Positions 44,782 to 51,694 of a DNA stretch of 64,000 bases are shown piece after piece (positions within the stretch are counted from its first letter, which is position 1; the number at the start of each line of letters is the position of its first letter). Location of the stretch: positions 46,436 to 110,435 of the forward strand of contig JAJPHP010000006.1 in NCBI GenBank assembly GCA_021325255.1. The letters are read 5' to 3'. The notes beneath the pieces were generated by a model. The model was given only the letters and a program-made list of their open reading frames with translations. It made no database searches and was not told where the DNA came from. The DNA is from Nitrososphaerota archaeon (lineage in GTDB: Archaea; Thermoproteota; Nitrososphaeria; Nitrososphaerales; CADDZS01). The position numbers were made by a program, and so were the translations under genes.

Positions 44782-45507
44782 TTGCAACAGGCAAAGGAAG
44801 AATACTTTCATCATCCGCGGCCTCCTTCATTTTCCTCGCAAAGTATCGAGGCAGTAATCTTCGATCTAGACGGCGTTCTGCTGGACAACGCAAGGATTTA
44901 CTTCGAGGCGGCCGAGTATGCGCTGAGCAAAGCTAGCGTAGAAGATCCTGACAGGGCAAGCTTGATGCGCTTCGTCAGAGGGCTCGAATTGGGAAAGAAA
45001 TCAACTTTCGTCCTTGACTCAAACAGGCGGAGGGAACTTTTTCTCAGCAACTATGGAAGGGTGTGGAACCGGCTCTGCCCTGAAAAGTCCTCCGTGATCC
45101 CTAGCGCAATGCAAACGCTTCGCGCTTTGAAAGAGGCGGAAATCAGCACAGCAATCGTTACAGCGAGACAGATGCGGCTCTCCCAAATCAAAACTCAGTT
45201 AGAGCAGCTGGGGCTACGTGCCTTCTTCGACGTTGTGATTCCAAGAGAAAGAGTAAGAAAAGTAAAGCCCTTCCCGGATCAGCTGCTAGCCGCCTCGTTT
45301 GAGCTGGACCTTCCAGCATGCAGATGCGTAGCCGTCGGAGATACACCGCTCGATATCATCGCTGCGAGAAATGCGGGAATGCATTCGATAGCTGTACGGA
45401 GTGGAATCTATGCTCCCTTCCAGCTTCTGAGGGAAAGGCCCACTGAATTGCTCCACAGCGTCGGCGAATTGGGCTTTCTTTTCCAATCAGTCTATAGTCG
45501 AGTTTAG
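44782..45507 (+). CDS. HAD-superfamily phosphatase
   Basis: A 241-residue HAD hydrolase. Motif I VIFDLDGVLLDN (about residues 29-40) has both catalytic Asp residues; motif II is STAIVTARQM; motif III Lys is in VRKVKPFPDQ; motif IV is VAVGDTPLDIIAARNAG. A helical cap lies between I and II, as in phosphoglycolate-phosphatase-like enzymes. It starts at TTG 44782, but a shorter start is possible. HAD enzymes remove the phosphate from the pyrimidine intermediate in riboflavin synthesis, so it may do the same for this cluster's product (inference). It lies 96 bp after ribA. Confidence 0.85.
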   Translation: MQQAKEEYFHHPRPPSFSSQSIEAVIFDLDGVLLDNARIYFEAAEYALSKASVEDPDRASLMRFVRGLELGKKSTFVLDSNRRRELFLSNYGRVWNRLCPEKSSVIPSAMQTLRALKEAEISTAIVTARQMRLSQIKTQLEQLGLRAFFDVVIPRERVRKVKPFPDQLLAASFELDLPACRCVAVGDTPLDIIAARNAGMHSIAVRSGIYAPFQLLRERPTELLHSVGELGFLFQSVYSRV

Positions 45508-45568
45508 CTTCTGTACGCTGCCACGCTCTCTTTGATGTGTGAAGAAACTAAAAAAAGCATGACCGTCG

Positions 45569-45616
45569 AGATTCTCCCACTCGGCGGCACGCTACCTAAG
45601 AGAATCTGGATTCTCC
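45569..45616. repeat. Small GATTCTCC repeat group
   Basis: AGATTCTC (45569-45576) is inverted as GAGAATCT (45600-45607), and GATTCTCC recurs directly at 45609-45616. The group lies between the HAD gene and the end of the convergent small gene, so it may be a bidirectional terminator or a chance repeat. Confidence 0.3.
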
Positions 45617-45622
45617 TCCAAG

Positions 45623-45820
45623 CTAGAGTGTTTCTAGAAGGGCAGAAACAACCTCCTCTGGGTTAGCATAATTTCCTTCGGGCAGAGTCTTCTGGAACCA
45701 GTTGCGATCGGGTTCTGGAACGTCCGACATGTTGCTGCAGGCTTCATTGATTTCCTTTGTAGTTGCGGGATAGTTCACATGATGCTTTAGGTGACCTAAC
45801 TCGTCTGATAGTGTACTCAC
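45623..45820 (-). CDS. DUF2795-like small protein
   Basis: A 65-residue protein. It has HHVNYPATTKEINEACSNM, then PEPDRNWFQKTLPEG and YANPEEVVSALLETL. A PAT-K-E-x-x-x-A helix start and a final YxxxEEVxxAL helix are the DUF2795 pattern. These small acidic proteins are widespread in bacteria and some archaea and have no assigned function. The start is a GTG at 45820. Confidence 0.65.
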   Translation of the reverse strand: MSTLSDELGHLKHHVNYPATTKEINEACSNMSDVPEPDRNWFQKTLPEGNYANPEEVVSALLETL

Positions 45821-46208
45821 ATTCTATCACTTTGAATTGCGTCCGACGATTTCTTCTTATTTTAATGTTCAATACCATAACCACCCTAGATAAACTAAGT
45901 ACAAGAAAATCGTTTCTTTGTTTTGTCGTAGGAGGATCTTGCTGTTGCTTTTTCCAAAATTAAGCCGACTACAACTGTGGAACTGACAGATGAGGCCTCA
46001 TTTCCTTCCATGGCCGACGTTGGGAGAAGTGCGTGTCAAGTATACCTTCCCAGAGGGGGTATTCCCATAGTCACTGTCATAATGCACTGGGCTGAGTGCA
46101 ACCTATAGATGCAATCGGACCCTGCCGCGGTTTGCTCTGCTTCTCTCTCTTGGCAGAATTCCATGTTTAGTAGAGCTCGACAGCCCCGGCGAGAACCCTA
46201 TAAAGGGA
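45821..46208. other. Intergenic, nothing recognised
   Basis: About 390 bp between the DUF2795-like gene (minus) and the CBS gene terminator region. AT-rich near 45850-45910, likely holding the promoter of the small minus-strand gene. No RNA gene recognised. Confidence 0.35.
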
Positions 46209-46225
46209 CACAATAGCTTATTGTG
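46209..46225 (-). terminator. Hairpin after the CBS-domain gene
   Basis: CACAATA (46209-46215) pairs perfectly with TATTGTG (46219-46225) around a 3-nt loop, 22 bp after the minus-strand stop at 46248. No long T run follows, so terminator function is tentative. Confidence 0.35.
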
Positions 46226-46247
46226 GGCTTGAGCACTCGCATAAGTA

Positions 46248-46679
46248 TTAGGCGTACTTGGAGGTTATGCTGAGTATGTTCTCGGTGCAGCGGTCGCACT
46301 CCTTTGCGTGCTCTTTTGCAATGTCTGCAGCGGAAAGCACGCCCACAACCCGCTCCTGATTGTCGACGACAGGCATTCGCCTCACGTCGTGGTTGCTCAT
46401 CGACTGGACCGCGTCGCAGACATCGGCGTCCTGACTAACTGTAAATGCCGCCGAAGGCGCAAGGTCCCTCACCTTGGTAGTCGCCGGATCTTTCTGCTCT
46501 GCGAGTACGTCGGTAGCGAGTTTCCTGTCCGTCACGATGCCTAGCGGCTTGTTCGCATTGTCCGCGATTACCACGGTTCCAACGCTTGCTGCCTTCATCT
46601 TCTTTGCCGCATCGAGCACGGTGTCGTTGGGAGAAACTCGTACAACATCTTTGGTCATCTCTTCGCTGACTTTGGGCAT
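46248..46679 (-). CDS. CBS-pair domain protein
   Basis: A 143-residue protein made of a CBS pair. CBS1 has VRVSPNDTVLDAAKKMKAAS, then VVIADNANKPLGIVTDRKL; CBS2 has AFTVSQDADVCDAVQSMSNH, then RRMPVVDNQERVVGVLSAAD. It ends ECDRCTENILSITSKYA, with a CxxC-like pair that may be redox- or metal-sensitive. CBS pairs bind adenine nucleotides and signal energy state; without an effector domain it probably acts on a partner. Start ATG at 46679. Confidence 0.88.
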   Translation of the reverse strand: MPKVSEEMTKDVVRVSPNDTVLDAAKKMKAASVGTVVIADNANKPLGIVTDRKLATDVLAEQKDPATTKVRDLAPSAAFTVSQDADVCDAVQSMSNHDVRRMPVVDNQERVVGVLSAADIAKEHAKECDRCTENILSITSKYA

Positions 46680-46821
46680 ATTCTAAATTCCTCTTTTACT
46701 AGCGAAGTTAATCGCTCGTAGGAGAGAAATGCAAGAGAATTATAATTTGGCAAGGTGAATCTCTCTATAGCATTAGATCAGAGCCCAATCAACACGAACT
46801 CGATAATGCACGCTTTTTTTC

Positions 46822-47334
46822 CTACGAGACTATGAGCTCGCCGTTCTGCATATCCTGATGAATAACGCAGAAAATGCTGCAGTAAACTCTGAATATACCC
46901 TTTTGATTTGCTACGAATGTAACGGTGGTGGATTCACCTTCATGTAGCGTAACACCGGCGTTAAGGTAATGAGAGATTGCAAATCCATGGGGCTCGGAAG
47001 ATGCACAGTTCAATACTTGGATCACCACCGTCTGGTTCTGGCGGACCGCCATCACTGGCCAGGGAACCGAAAGGTGGTACGCGCTCCCGTTCATTCCCTC
47101 AAAGTTGCTTCCAGGGTCGGCGTCTATGATGAGAAAGTGAGCAGTCGGCCCTTCTTGTGTTGCGTTTGCAACCTCCGAGCTTGAGGGAGCCTTTGGTATG
47201 TTGTTGCATGTGATAGCAGTCGAAGTGCCGGGCTGCGCGCCATAGCTTTTGTAGATGAAGAAAGCGGTCAGGGCTACTCCTATGACAATGATTGCAATTA
47301 TCACAGGTACAAAGGATCTCGATTTGAAGCTCAT
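46822..47334 (-). CDS. CuA-type cupredoxin (cytochrome oxidase subunit II-like), membrane-anchored
   Basis: A 170-residue exported protein. An N-terminal TM helix (about residues 9-28: FVPVIIAIIVIGVALTAFF) anchors it. The cupredoxin domain has HLSVPWPVMAVRQNQTVVI, then VLNCASSEPHGFAISHY (His116) and VYCSIFCVIHQDMQNGEL with Cys152, Cys156, His159 and Met162. This matches a CuA site except that Cys156-His159 is spaced by two rather than three residues. It could be a truncated COX2 or a separate electron carrier. No oxidase subunit I is in the window. Confidence 0.8.
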   Translation of the reverse strand: MSFKSRSFVPVIIAIIVIGVALTAFFIYKSYGAQPGTSTAITCNNIPKAPSSSEVANATQEGPTAHFLIIDADPGSNFEGMNGSAYHLSVPWPVMAVRQNQTVVIQVLNCASSEPHGFAISHYLNAGVTLHEGESTTVTFVANQKGIFRVYCSIFCVIHQDMQNGELIVS

Positions 47335-47484
47335 TCTACCAAACTAGCGCTTCGGTTAGCTGCGGCCGTTCTCTCGGTATTTCCCTTTCTGTTTTTTAAT
47401 GGAAAAAGCTCGTAATACATCTTACGCGTCCCGAAACTGGCCTTATAGAACCCGGAAACGCACCTCCAAATCATATAGTAGAGT

Positions 47485-47613
47485 ATGAAATGGCTCGAAT
47501 CGACGACCGCTTTGGAAAGACTGACTAGGCTCGCACAGAACGAGGGCGCAAGATCGAGGTATCTGGTCTCTAAAGTAGAGACTCACTTCCCTTTTCTCAT
47601 ATGGAGTTTTTGA
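47485..47613 (+). CDS. Doubtful 42-residue ORF upstream of the FAD oxidase
   Basis: ATG at 47485 opens a 42-codon frame: MKWLESTTALERLTRLAQN, then GARSRYLVSKVETHFPFL, ending TGA at 47613. It is amphipathic and its length and codon pattern are plausible, but I recognise no family. It ends 16 bp before the FAD oxidase ATG. It may be a leader peptide or chance. Confidence 0.25.
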   Translation: MKWLESTTALERLTRLAQNEGARSRYLVSKVETHFPFLIWSF

Positions 47614-47629
47614 ATAGCTCTAATTAACT

Positions 47630-49120
47630 ATGAAAACGTCACCAGCGTCGACGGCAATGAGAAGCAGGCACAAGAAATCAATTGGAAGTGCCATTGGACG
47701 AGGGATAGAGATCGCGAGGGTGCTCAGGAGAAAACTCGGCCCTAAAATAGTCCTTAACTCCAAAGAAGAGATCGAGTCTCACTCCTTCGATGCCCTCCGA
47801 CACCACAGGGGATACGCCCTCCCCGAGAAGGGCTTCCCACCTGATCTCGTGGTCACTCCTAGCACAACAAAACAGTTGACAATACTCCTAGAAGTCGCAA
47901 GACAATTCGGGATTCCACTCACACCACGCGGGGCGGGGACAGGCCTCATGGGGGGAGCGGTCGCTCTCCGAAGACCTGGAATAGTAATCGACTTTCGCAA
48001 GATGAACAAGGTGCTGAAAGTCAACAAAAAAGATCAGTCCGTCGTAGTACAGCCCGGAGCCACAATGGGAAGTGTAAACAGAGTACTGAAGTCAAGCAGA
48101 CTGATGCTCGGCCACGACCCTTGGACAAGAGACTACGCGACCGTCGGAGGCTCGATCTCAACGAACGGAATGGGGTACTACGGAGGCAGATACGGCTCGA
48201 TGGGGGAACAGGTACTTGGGCTCAAAGGGGTGCTTGCTAACGGAACGAAGATTCAAACACCGGCCGTACCCTATTCTTCCACGGGATTTGATCTGAGACG
48301 CCTCTTCATCGGAACCGAGGGGACGCTCGGATTGTTAATAGAAGCCACATTGCGATGTTTCCCAATTCCGAAGGCGCAGGAGATAATGGGCTTTTCATTC
48401 CCAACTTTCGAGATCGCGTTCAAAACTGCTCTAAGAATGCGCGATGAAGACCTGAGCCCCGCCTCGATGGATATAATGTGTGAAGGATACGCTGTTCCCT
48501 GCGAGTTCTACGTCCTCTTCGCTGGGTCTCCCGATGCGGTCAAAGCTTCAGTCAAAAGGTGTCTCCGCCTCTTTTCATCTCTAGGAGGAACGCGTCTAGA
48601 AAGTGGGAAGGCAAGATCCTATTGGAAGGAAAGGCACAACATTGCCGACATGTACGTGCAGGGCGTCTCGAGGAGCCCGCTTTCAAGTTTCAGAGAAGAC
48701 AAGAGTTTTGATTTTGTGCACGTTGGGCTGGCCGCAAGCAAGATCATCCCGTTCAAGAGAAAGATCAGCGAACTTGCAAGAAGGAGGAGAATAACAATCG
48801 AAGAGTACGGCACATGGATCAAGCCAGAATTGTTCAACTTCAATTTCACCCGAGAAAGAGGAGTTCCTGCAGAGAATTTGAGACGAACCGTCGATGATTC
48901 AATGAAACTTGCGATCAAGCTCGGCGGGACCATAGAGTACTGCCACGGCTCGGGCTTTCGCCTGGCGGGTCTTTTGCCCCTACAACACGGAGAGGGGCTT
49001 GAAATAATGCGCAGGATCAAACAGGAGCTGGATCCACAAATGATTTTGAATCCCGGAAAACTTGGCCTGTCAATGTCAAGAATGAGGCGACAAACAAGGT
49101 CTAGAAGAAGCTCAAGGTAA
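47630..49120 (+). CDS. FAD-binding oxidase (GlcD/D-lactate dehydrogenase-like)
   Basis: A 496-residue flavoprotein of the VAO/PCMH family. The FAD-binding half has PDLVVTPSTTKQLTILLEVA, then PLTPRGAGTGLMGGAVAL (about residues 102-119), VVVQPGATMGSVNRVL, and VGGSISTNGMGYYGGRYGSM. The cap/C-terminal half has RSYWKERHNIADMYVQG and CHGSGFRLAGLLPLQHGEGL, then DPQMILNPGKLGL. It oxidises a 2-hydroxyacid (D-lactate or glycolate) or an alkylglycerone-type substrate. The C-terminal 15 residues are Arg/Ser-rich. No GlcE/GlcF partner is adjacent. Confidence 0.85.
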   Translation: MKTSPASTAMRSRHKKSIGSAIGRGIEIARVLRRKLGPKIVLNSKEEIESHSFDALRHHRGYALPEKGFPPDLVVTPSTTKQLTILLEVARQFGIPLTPRGAGTGLMGGAVALRRPGIVIDFRKMNKVLKVNKKDQSVVVQPGATMGSVNRVLKSSRLMLGHDPWTRDYATVGGSISTNGMGYYGGRYGSMGEQVLGLKGVLANGTKIQTPAVPYSSTGFDLRRLFIGTEGTLGLLIEATLRCFPIPKAQEIMGFSFPTFEIAFKTALRMRDEDLSPASMDIMCEGYAVPCEFYVLFAGSPDAVKASVKRCLRLFSSLGGTRLESGKARSYWKERHNIADMYVQGVSRSPLSSFREDKSFDFVHVGLAASKIIPFKRKISELARRRRITIEEYGTWIKPELFNFNFTRERGVPAENLRRTVDDSMKLAIKLGGTIEYCHGSGFRLAGLLPLQHGEGLEIMRRIKQELDPQMILNPGKLGLSMSRMRRQTRSRRSSR

Positions 49121-49169
49121 TGCTATTTGCAATCTGTCGAATGAGGATTTTTATCCACGCGCTTGGCTA

Positions 49170-49184
49170 GTGGGAGGCTCCCAC
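49170..49184. terminator. Short hairpin after the FAD oxidase
   Basis: GTGGGA and TCCCAC (49170-49175 and 49179-49184) form a perfect 6-bp stem with 3-nt loop about 50 bp after the stop. It lacks a clear T run, so the assignment is tentative. Confidence 0.3.
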
Positions 49185-49291
49185 CCCGGTAAAATGTTTG
49201 AAATGTTCTCGTGCAAAAGTAACCAGCCGTCATGTAGTAGTAGCAGCGTGTGGAATCAAATGCAAGCGACAACCGTTTTAGCATGAACTTG

Positions 49292-49304
49292 AAAGGTTAT
49301 TCAT
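49292..49304 (+). promoter_or_regulatory. TATA-like box of the thiol-oxidoreductase module
   Basis: AAAGGTTATTCAT lies 17-29 bp upstream of the TTG start at 49321, suggesting a leaderless transcript for the DUF929 and VKOR genes. Confidence 0.35.
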
Positions 49305-49320
49305 AGTCTGAGGGAAGCAA

Positions 49321-50322
49321 TTGCCGAAGTGTGAAAAGTGCGGCAAGCGGTTCCAGAGCCTGACCGCGCTGAGGGATCACTACAGGGCAGTTCACCCGGC
49401 GGAAAGGTTCGTTGCGCCGACGACCTCGTCAGCAAGGAATCTCGTCGTGGGCCTTGTAATCGTGATGATCATAGTCGGAGCCATTGTCGGATACCTGATC
49501 TACCTCCAGGAGAGCAAGACAAGCACTAGCAGTAACACCGCTGTGTTGAATCAGCCCATCTCCCAGGGGCTATACCAGGATCTCTCGGGCGTCAGCTTCT
49601 CCACTCTTTCCTTGATAGGGAGCGGGCAGGGGGTAGTGAATCCCCCGACCGCGATAGCAGGGACACCCCTGACAAGCAGCGACGGAAGACCTGAGATTCT
49701 GTACATTGGAGCGGAGTTCTGTCCTTACTGCGCTGCGGAGAGGTGGAGTCTTGTGGTTGCACTTTCAAAGTTTGGTAACTTTAGCAATCTAGAATACATG
49801 CAGTCTGCTCCTAACGACGGAAACATTGCGACTCTCTCGTTTAGAGATGCTACTTATACCAGTCCATACGTGAGTTTTGTGACGATAGAAAATGAAGACA
49901 GGAATCACAACCAGCTTCAGCCCGTAACGCCAGAAGAGCAGCAGCTGTGGAACACCTACAACCCAAACGCGTACCCTTTCATTGACATCGGCGGCAATTA
50001 TGTGATTAGGACTTCGCAGTTTTCATTTTCCATCCTCTCCAATCTGAACTGGACGCAGATTGGCTCACAGCTAAACACAGCCCCCAGCGGCCAAGTTGCC
50101 AAGGGAATAGATGGGGCGGCTAATACGCTGATAACCGCGATATGCAAGATCGACGGAGGCAAGCCGGGCAACGTCTGCGGACAATCGTTTGCGAAGCTGT
50201 CGTTTATGATACCGCTGGGGAATCCGGGATCTCCTTTCATTAGCGCTCACGTAACTCTCGCGGCCGCAGTGCCTCTCTCCAGCGAGGCAACAAAGCGATT
50301 TGTATTTTCAGGAAGCGCCTAA
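49321..50322 (+). CDS. DUF929 thioredoxin-like protein with zinc finger and membrane anchor
   Basis: A 333-residue protein in three parts. Residues 1-25 are a C2H2 finger ([19 protein letters not shown]; Cys4, Cys7, His20, His25). A TM helix spans about 39-61. The outer domain is DUF929, with a thioredoxin-type CPYC at 134-137 ([19 protein letters not shown]) and [14 protein letters not shown] later. It would be an extracytoplasmic disulfide oxidant. The start is a TTG at 49321. The VKOR gene follows after 8 bp, the natural partner that re-oxidises CPYC. The cytoplasmic finger is an unusual addition. Confidence 0.83.
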   Translation: MPKCEKCGKRFQSLTALRDHYRAVHPAERFVAPTTSSARNLVVGLVIVMIIVGAIVGYLIYLQESKTSTSSNTAVLNQPISQGLYQDLSGVSFSTLSLIGSGQGVVNPPTAIAGTPLTSSDGRPEILYIGAEFCPYCAAERWSLVVALSKFGNFSNLEYMQSAPNDGNIATLSFRDATYTSPYVSFVTIENEDRNHNQLQPVTPEEQQLWNTYNPNAYPFIDIGGNYVIRTSQFSFSILSNLNWTQIGSQLNTAPSGQVAKGIDGAANTLITAICKIDGGKPGNVCGQSFAKLSFMIPLGNPGSPFISAHVTLAAAVPLSSEATKRFVFSGSA

Positions 50323-50330
50323 GAAGAGAG

Positions 50331-50795
50331 ATGGTGGGAAGTCAGGAACAGCCTTCTCCAAAAGCTGCATTGAAGCGAGACCTCGTGCTGAAATCCTATC
50401 TCGTCCTTGCTGCAATAGGAATTGCAGTGTCCATCTTCCACGCGTGGAACGAACTGACCGCGTCTTTCCAGTATTGTAACGTCAACCCCCAGGTTTCATG
50501 CCTATCAGTGTTTGAAAGCGGGCAGACCAGCCTCTTCGGCATACCATACTACGTCTTCGGCCTCGTGTGGTTCCCGCTCGCGCTCATACTCGGGTTTCTC
50601 GCCGTCAACAAGATGCCCTATGGAATCACGTTGAATGGCTCGATCATACTCCCCTTCCTGATGATTGGGAACCTCTTCACTGTGTTTCTGTGGTACCTGG
50701 AACTAGGAGTCATCGGGGCAATTTGCCCCGTCTGCGTCACGCTCTACGTGATAAATTACGCAATGACCGGGCTCGCAGTAAGAAGTATACTCTAA
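50331..50795 (+). CDS. VKOR-family disulfide-forming membrane protein
   Basis: A 154-residue, four-TM protein. The VKOR loop cysteines Cys49 and Cys57 (SFQYCNVNPQVSCLSVFES) and the active-site Cys132/Cys135 (IGAICPVCVTLYVIN) are all present, with the conserved SLFGIPYYVFG between TM1 and TM2. It passes electrons from periplasmic thioredoxin-like proteins to quinone, introducing disulfides into exported proteins. It is the partner of the CPYC protein just upstream. Length is normal for archaeal VKOR. Confidence 0.9.
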   Translation: MVGSQEQPSPKAALKRDLVLKSYLVLAAIGIAVSIFHAWNELTASFQYCNVNPQVSCLSVFESGQTSLFGIPYYVFGLVWFPLALILGFLAVNKMPYGITLNGSIILPFLMIGNLFTVFLWYLELGVIGAICPVCVTLYVINYAMTGLAVRSIL

Positions 50796-50901
50796 TAACA
50801 TAGTAGATCTTCCCCTTCTCACGGTCGGGCACATCTGTAGCCTCCCGCCCAGTTGTAAAGAAAGGCGAGCAAACGCAGCAGGAGAGGTATATCCAGTACG
50901 C

Positions 50902-51561
50902 ATGAATTCGGTCGAATCAAACAGTACTCAAGTTAGTCTAGTCAACACTAGGCACTTCCGTCTGGTGCTCATAGGGCTCCTCGGGACGCTCCTACTCCTC
51001 ACCGAACCCGTGGATGCAATAGTCGATGCGAACCTGACACTCCACATGTTCCAGCATATCGCCCTTTTCTGCCTCTCCATGGTCTTTGGGTACGGACTCG
51101 AGAGGATACTAGTGTCAAAGCTGCTCCAGTTGAAGCGCATTACTTACGTGGGGTGGAGGGCGTTCACCTGGGTCATGAGATTCAACTCAAAGACGAGAGG
51201 GCTGATTTTCGCAGCCGTTATTCCGGCGATTGCATTTTCGTTTTGGCATTTTCCTCCCAATTTCGACCTAGCAGAAGTGAACAATACAGCACACGCATTA
51301 GAGCACTTGTGCTACATCGTTTCTGGGAGTCTCGTCGGCCTTTCGATTGTAGCGATCCCAAGAAAATGGAAGATAGTCCTGCTCTACTTTGCCTTCATGC
51401 AGGCGGGTATGATGGGCTCGATGATGCTGGTGTGGCCCTCCTACTTCCCAATTTATTCAGCGTCGCAGAACCTCACGATGGACACGGCTCTCATGATGTT
51501 TGGGGCACTCGGGGTAATCGGCACGAGCTCGGCTATGCTAAAGCAGCTTGACATAATCTAG
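50902..51561 (+). CDS. DUF1404-like polytopic membrane protein
   Basis: A 219-residue membrane protein with about six TM segments. Histidines line several helices: TLHMFQHIALFCLSMVFGYG, FSFWHFPPNFDLAE, TAHALEHLCYIVSGSLVGL; a MMGSMMLVWPSYFPIY loop follows. This His pattern resembles DUF1404, and more distantly CtaG-type copper/oxidase assembly proteins. It may assist a terminal oxidase or bind metal. The start is an ATG at 50902. It lies close to the disulfide module, so envelope maturation is a reasonable theme (inference). Confidence 0.7.
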   Translation: MNSVESNSTQVSLVNTRHFRLVLIGLLGTLLLLTEPVDAIVDANLTLHMFQHIALFCLSMVFGYGLERILVSKLLQLKRITYVGWRAFTWVMRFNSKTRGLIFAAVIPAIAFSFWHFPPNFDLAEVNNTAHALEHLCYIVSGSLVGLSIVAIPRKWKIVLLYFAFMQAGMMGSMMLVWPSYFPIYSASQNLTMDTALMMFGALGVIGTSSAMLKQLDII

Positions 51562-51694
51562 TATTGCGGGCAACTAAGTAAGTACGAGAGGGATTCCACT
51601 CTGCTGATTACAGTCAATTCGTACCGAAATCTCACGTATCGAAATGTGCCTCAACTGCAATTTCAAGTTGCTGATCTACATCGAGCCGCTACCG

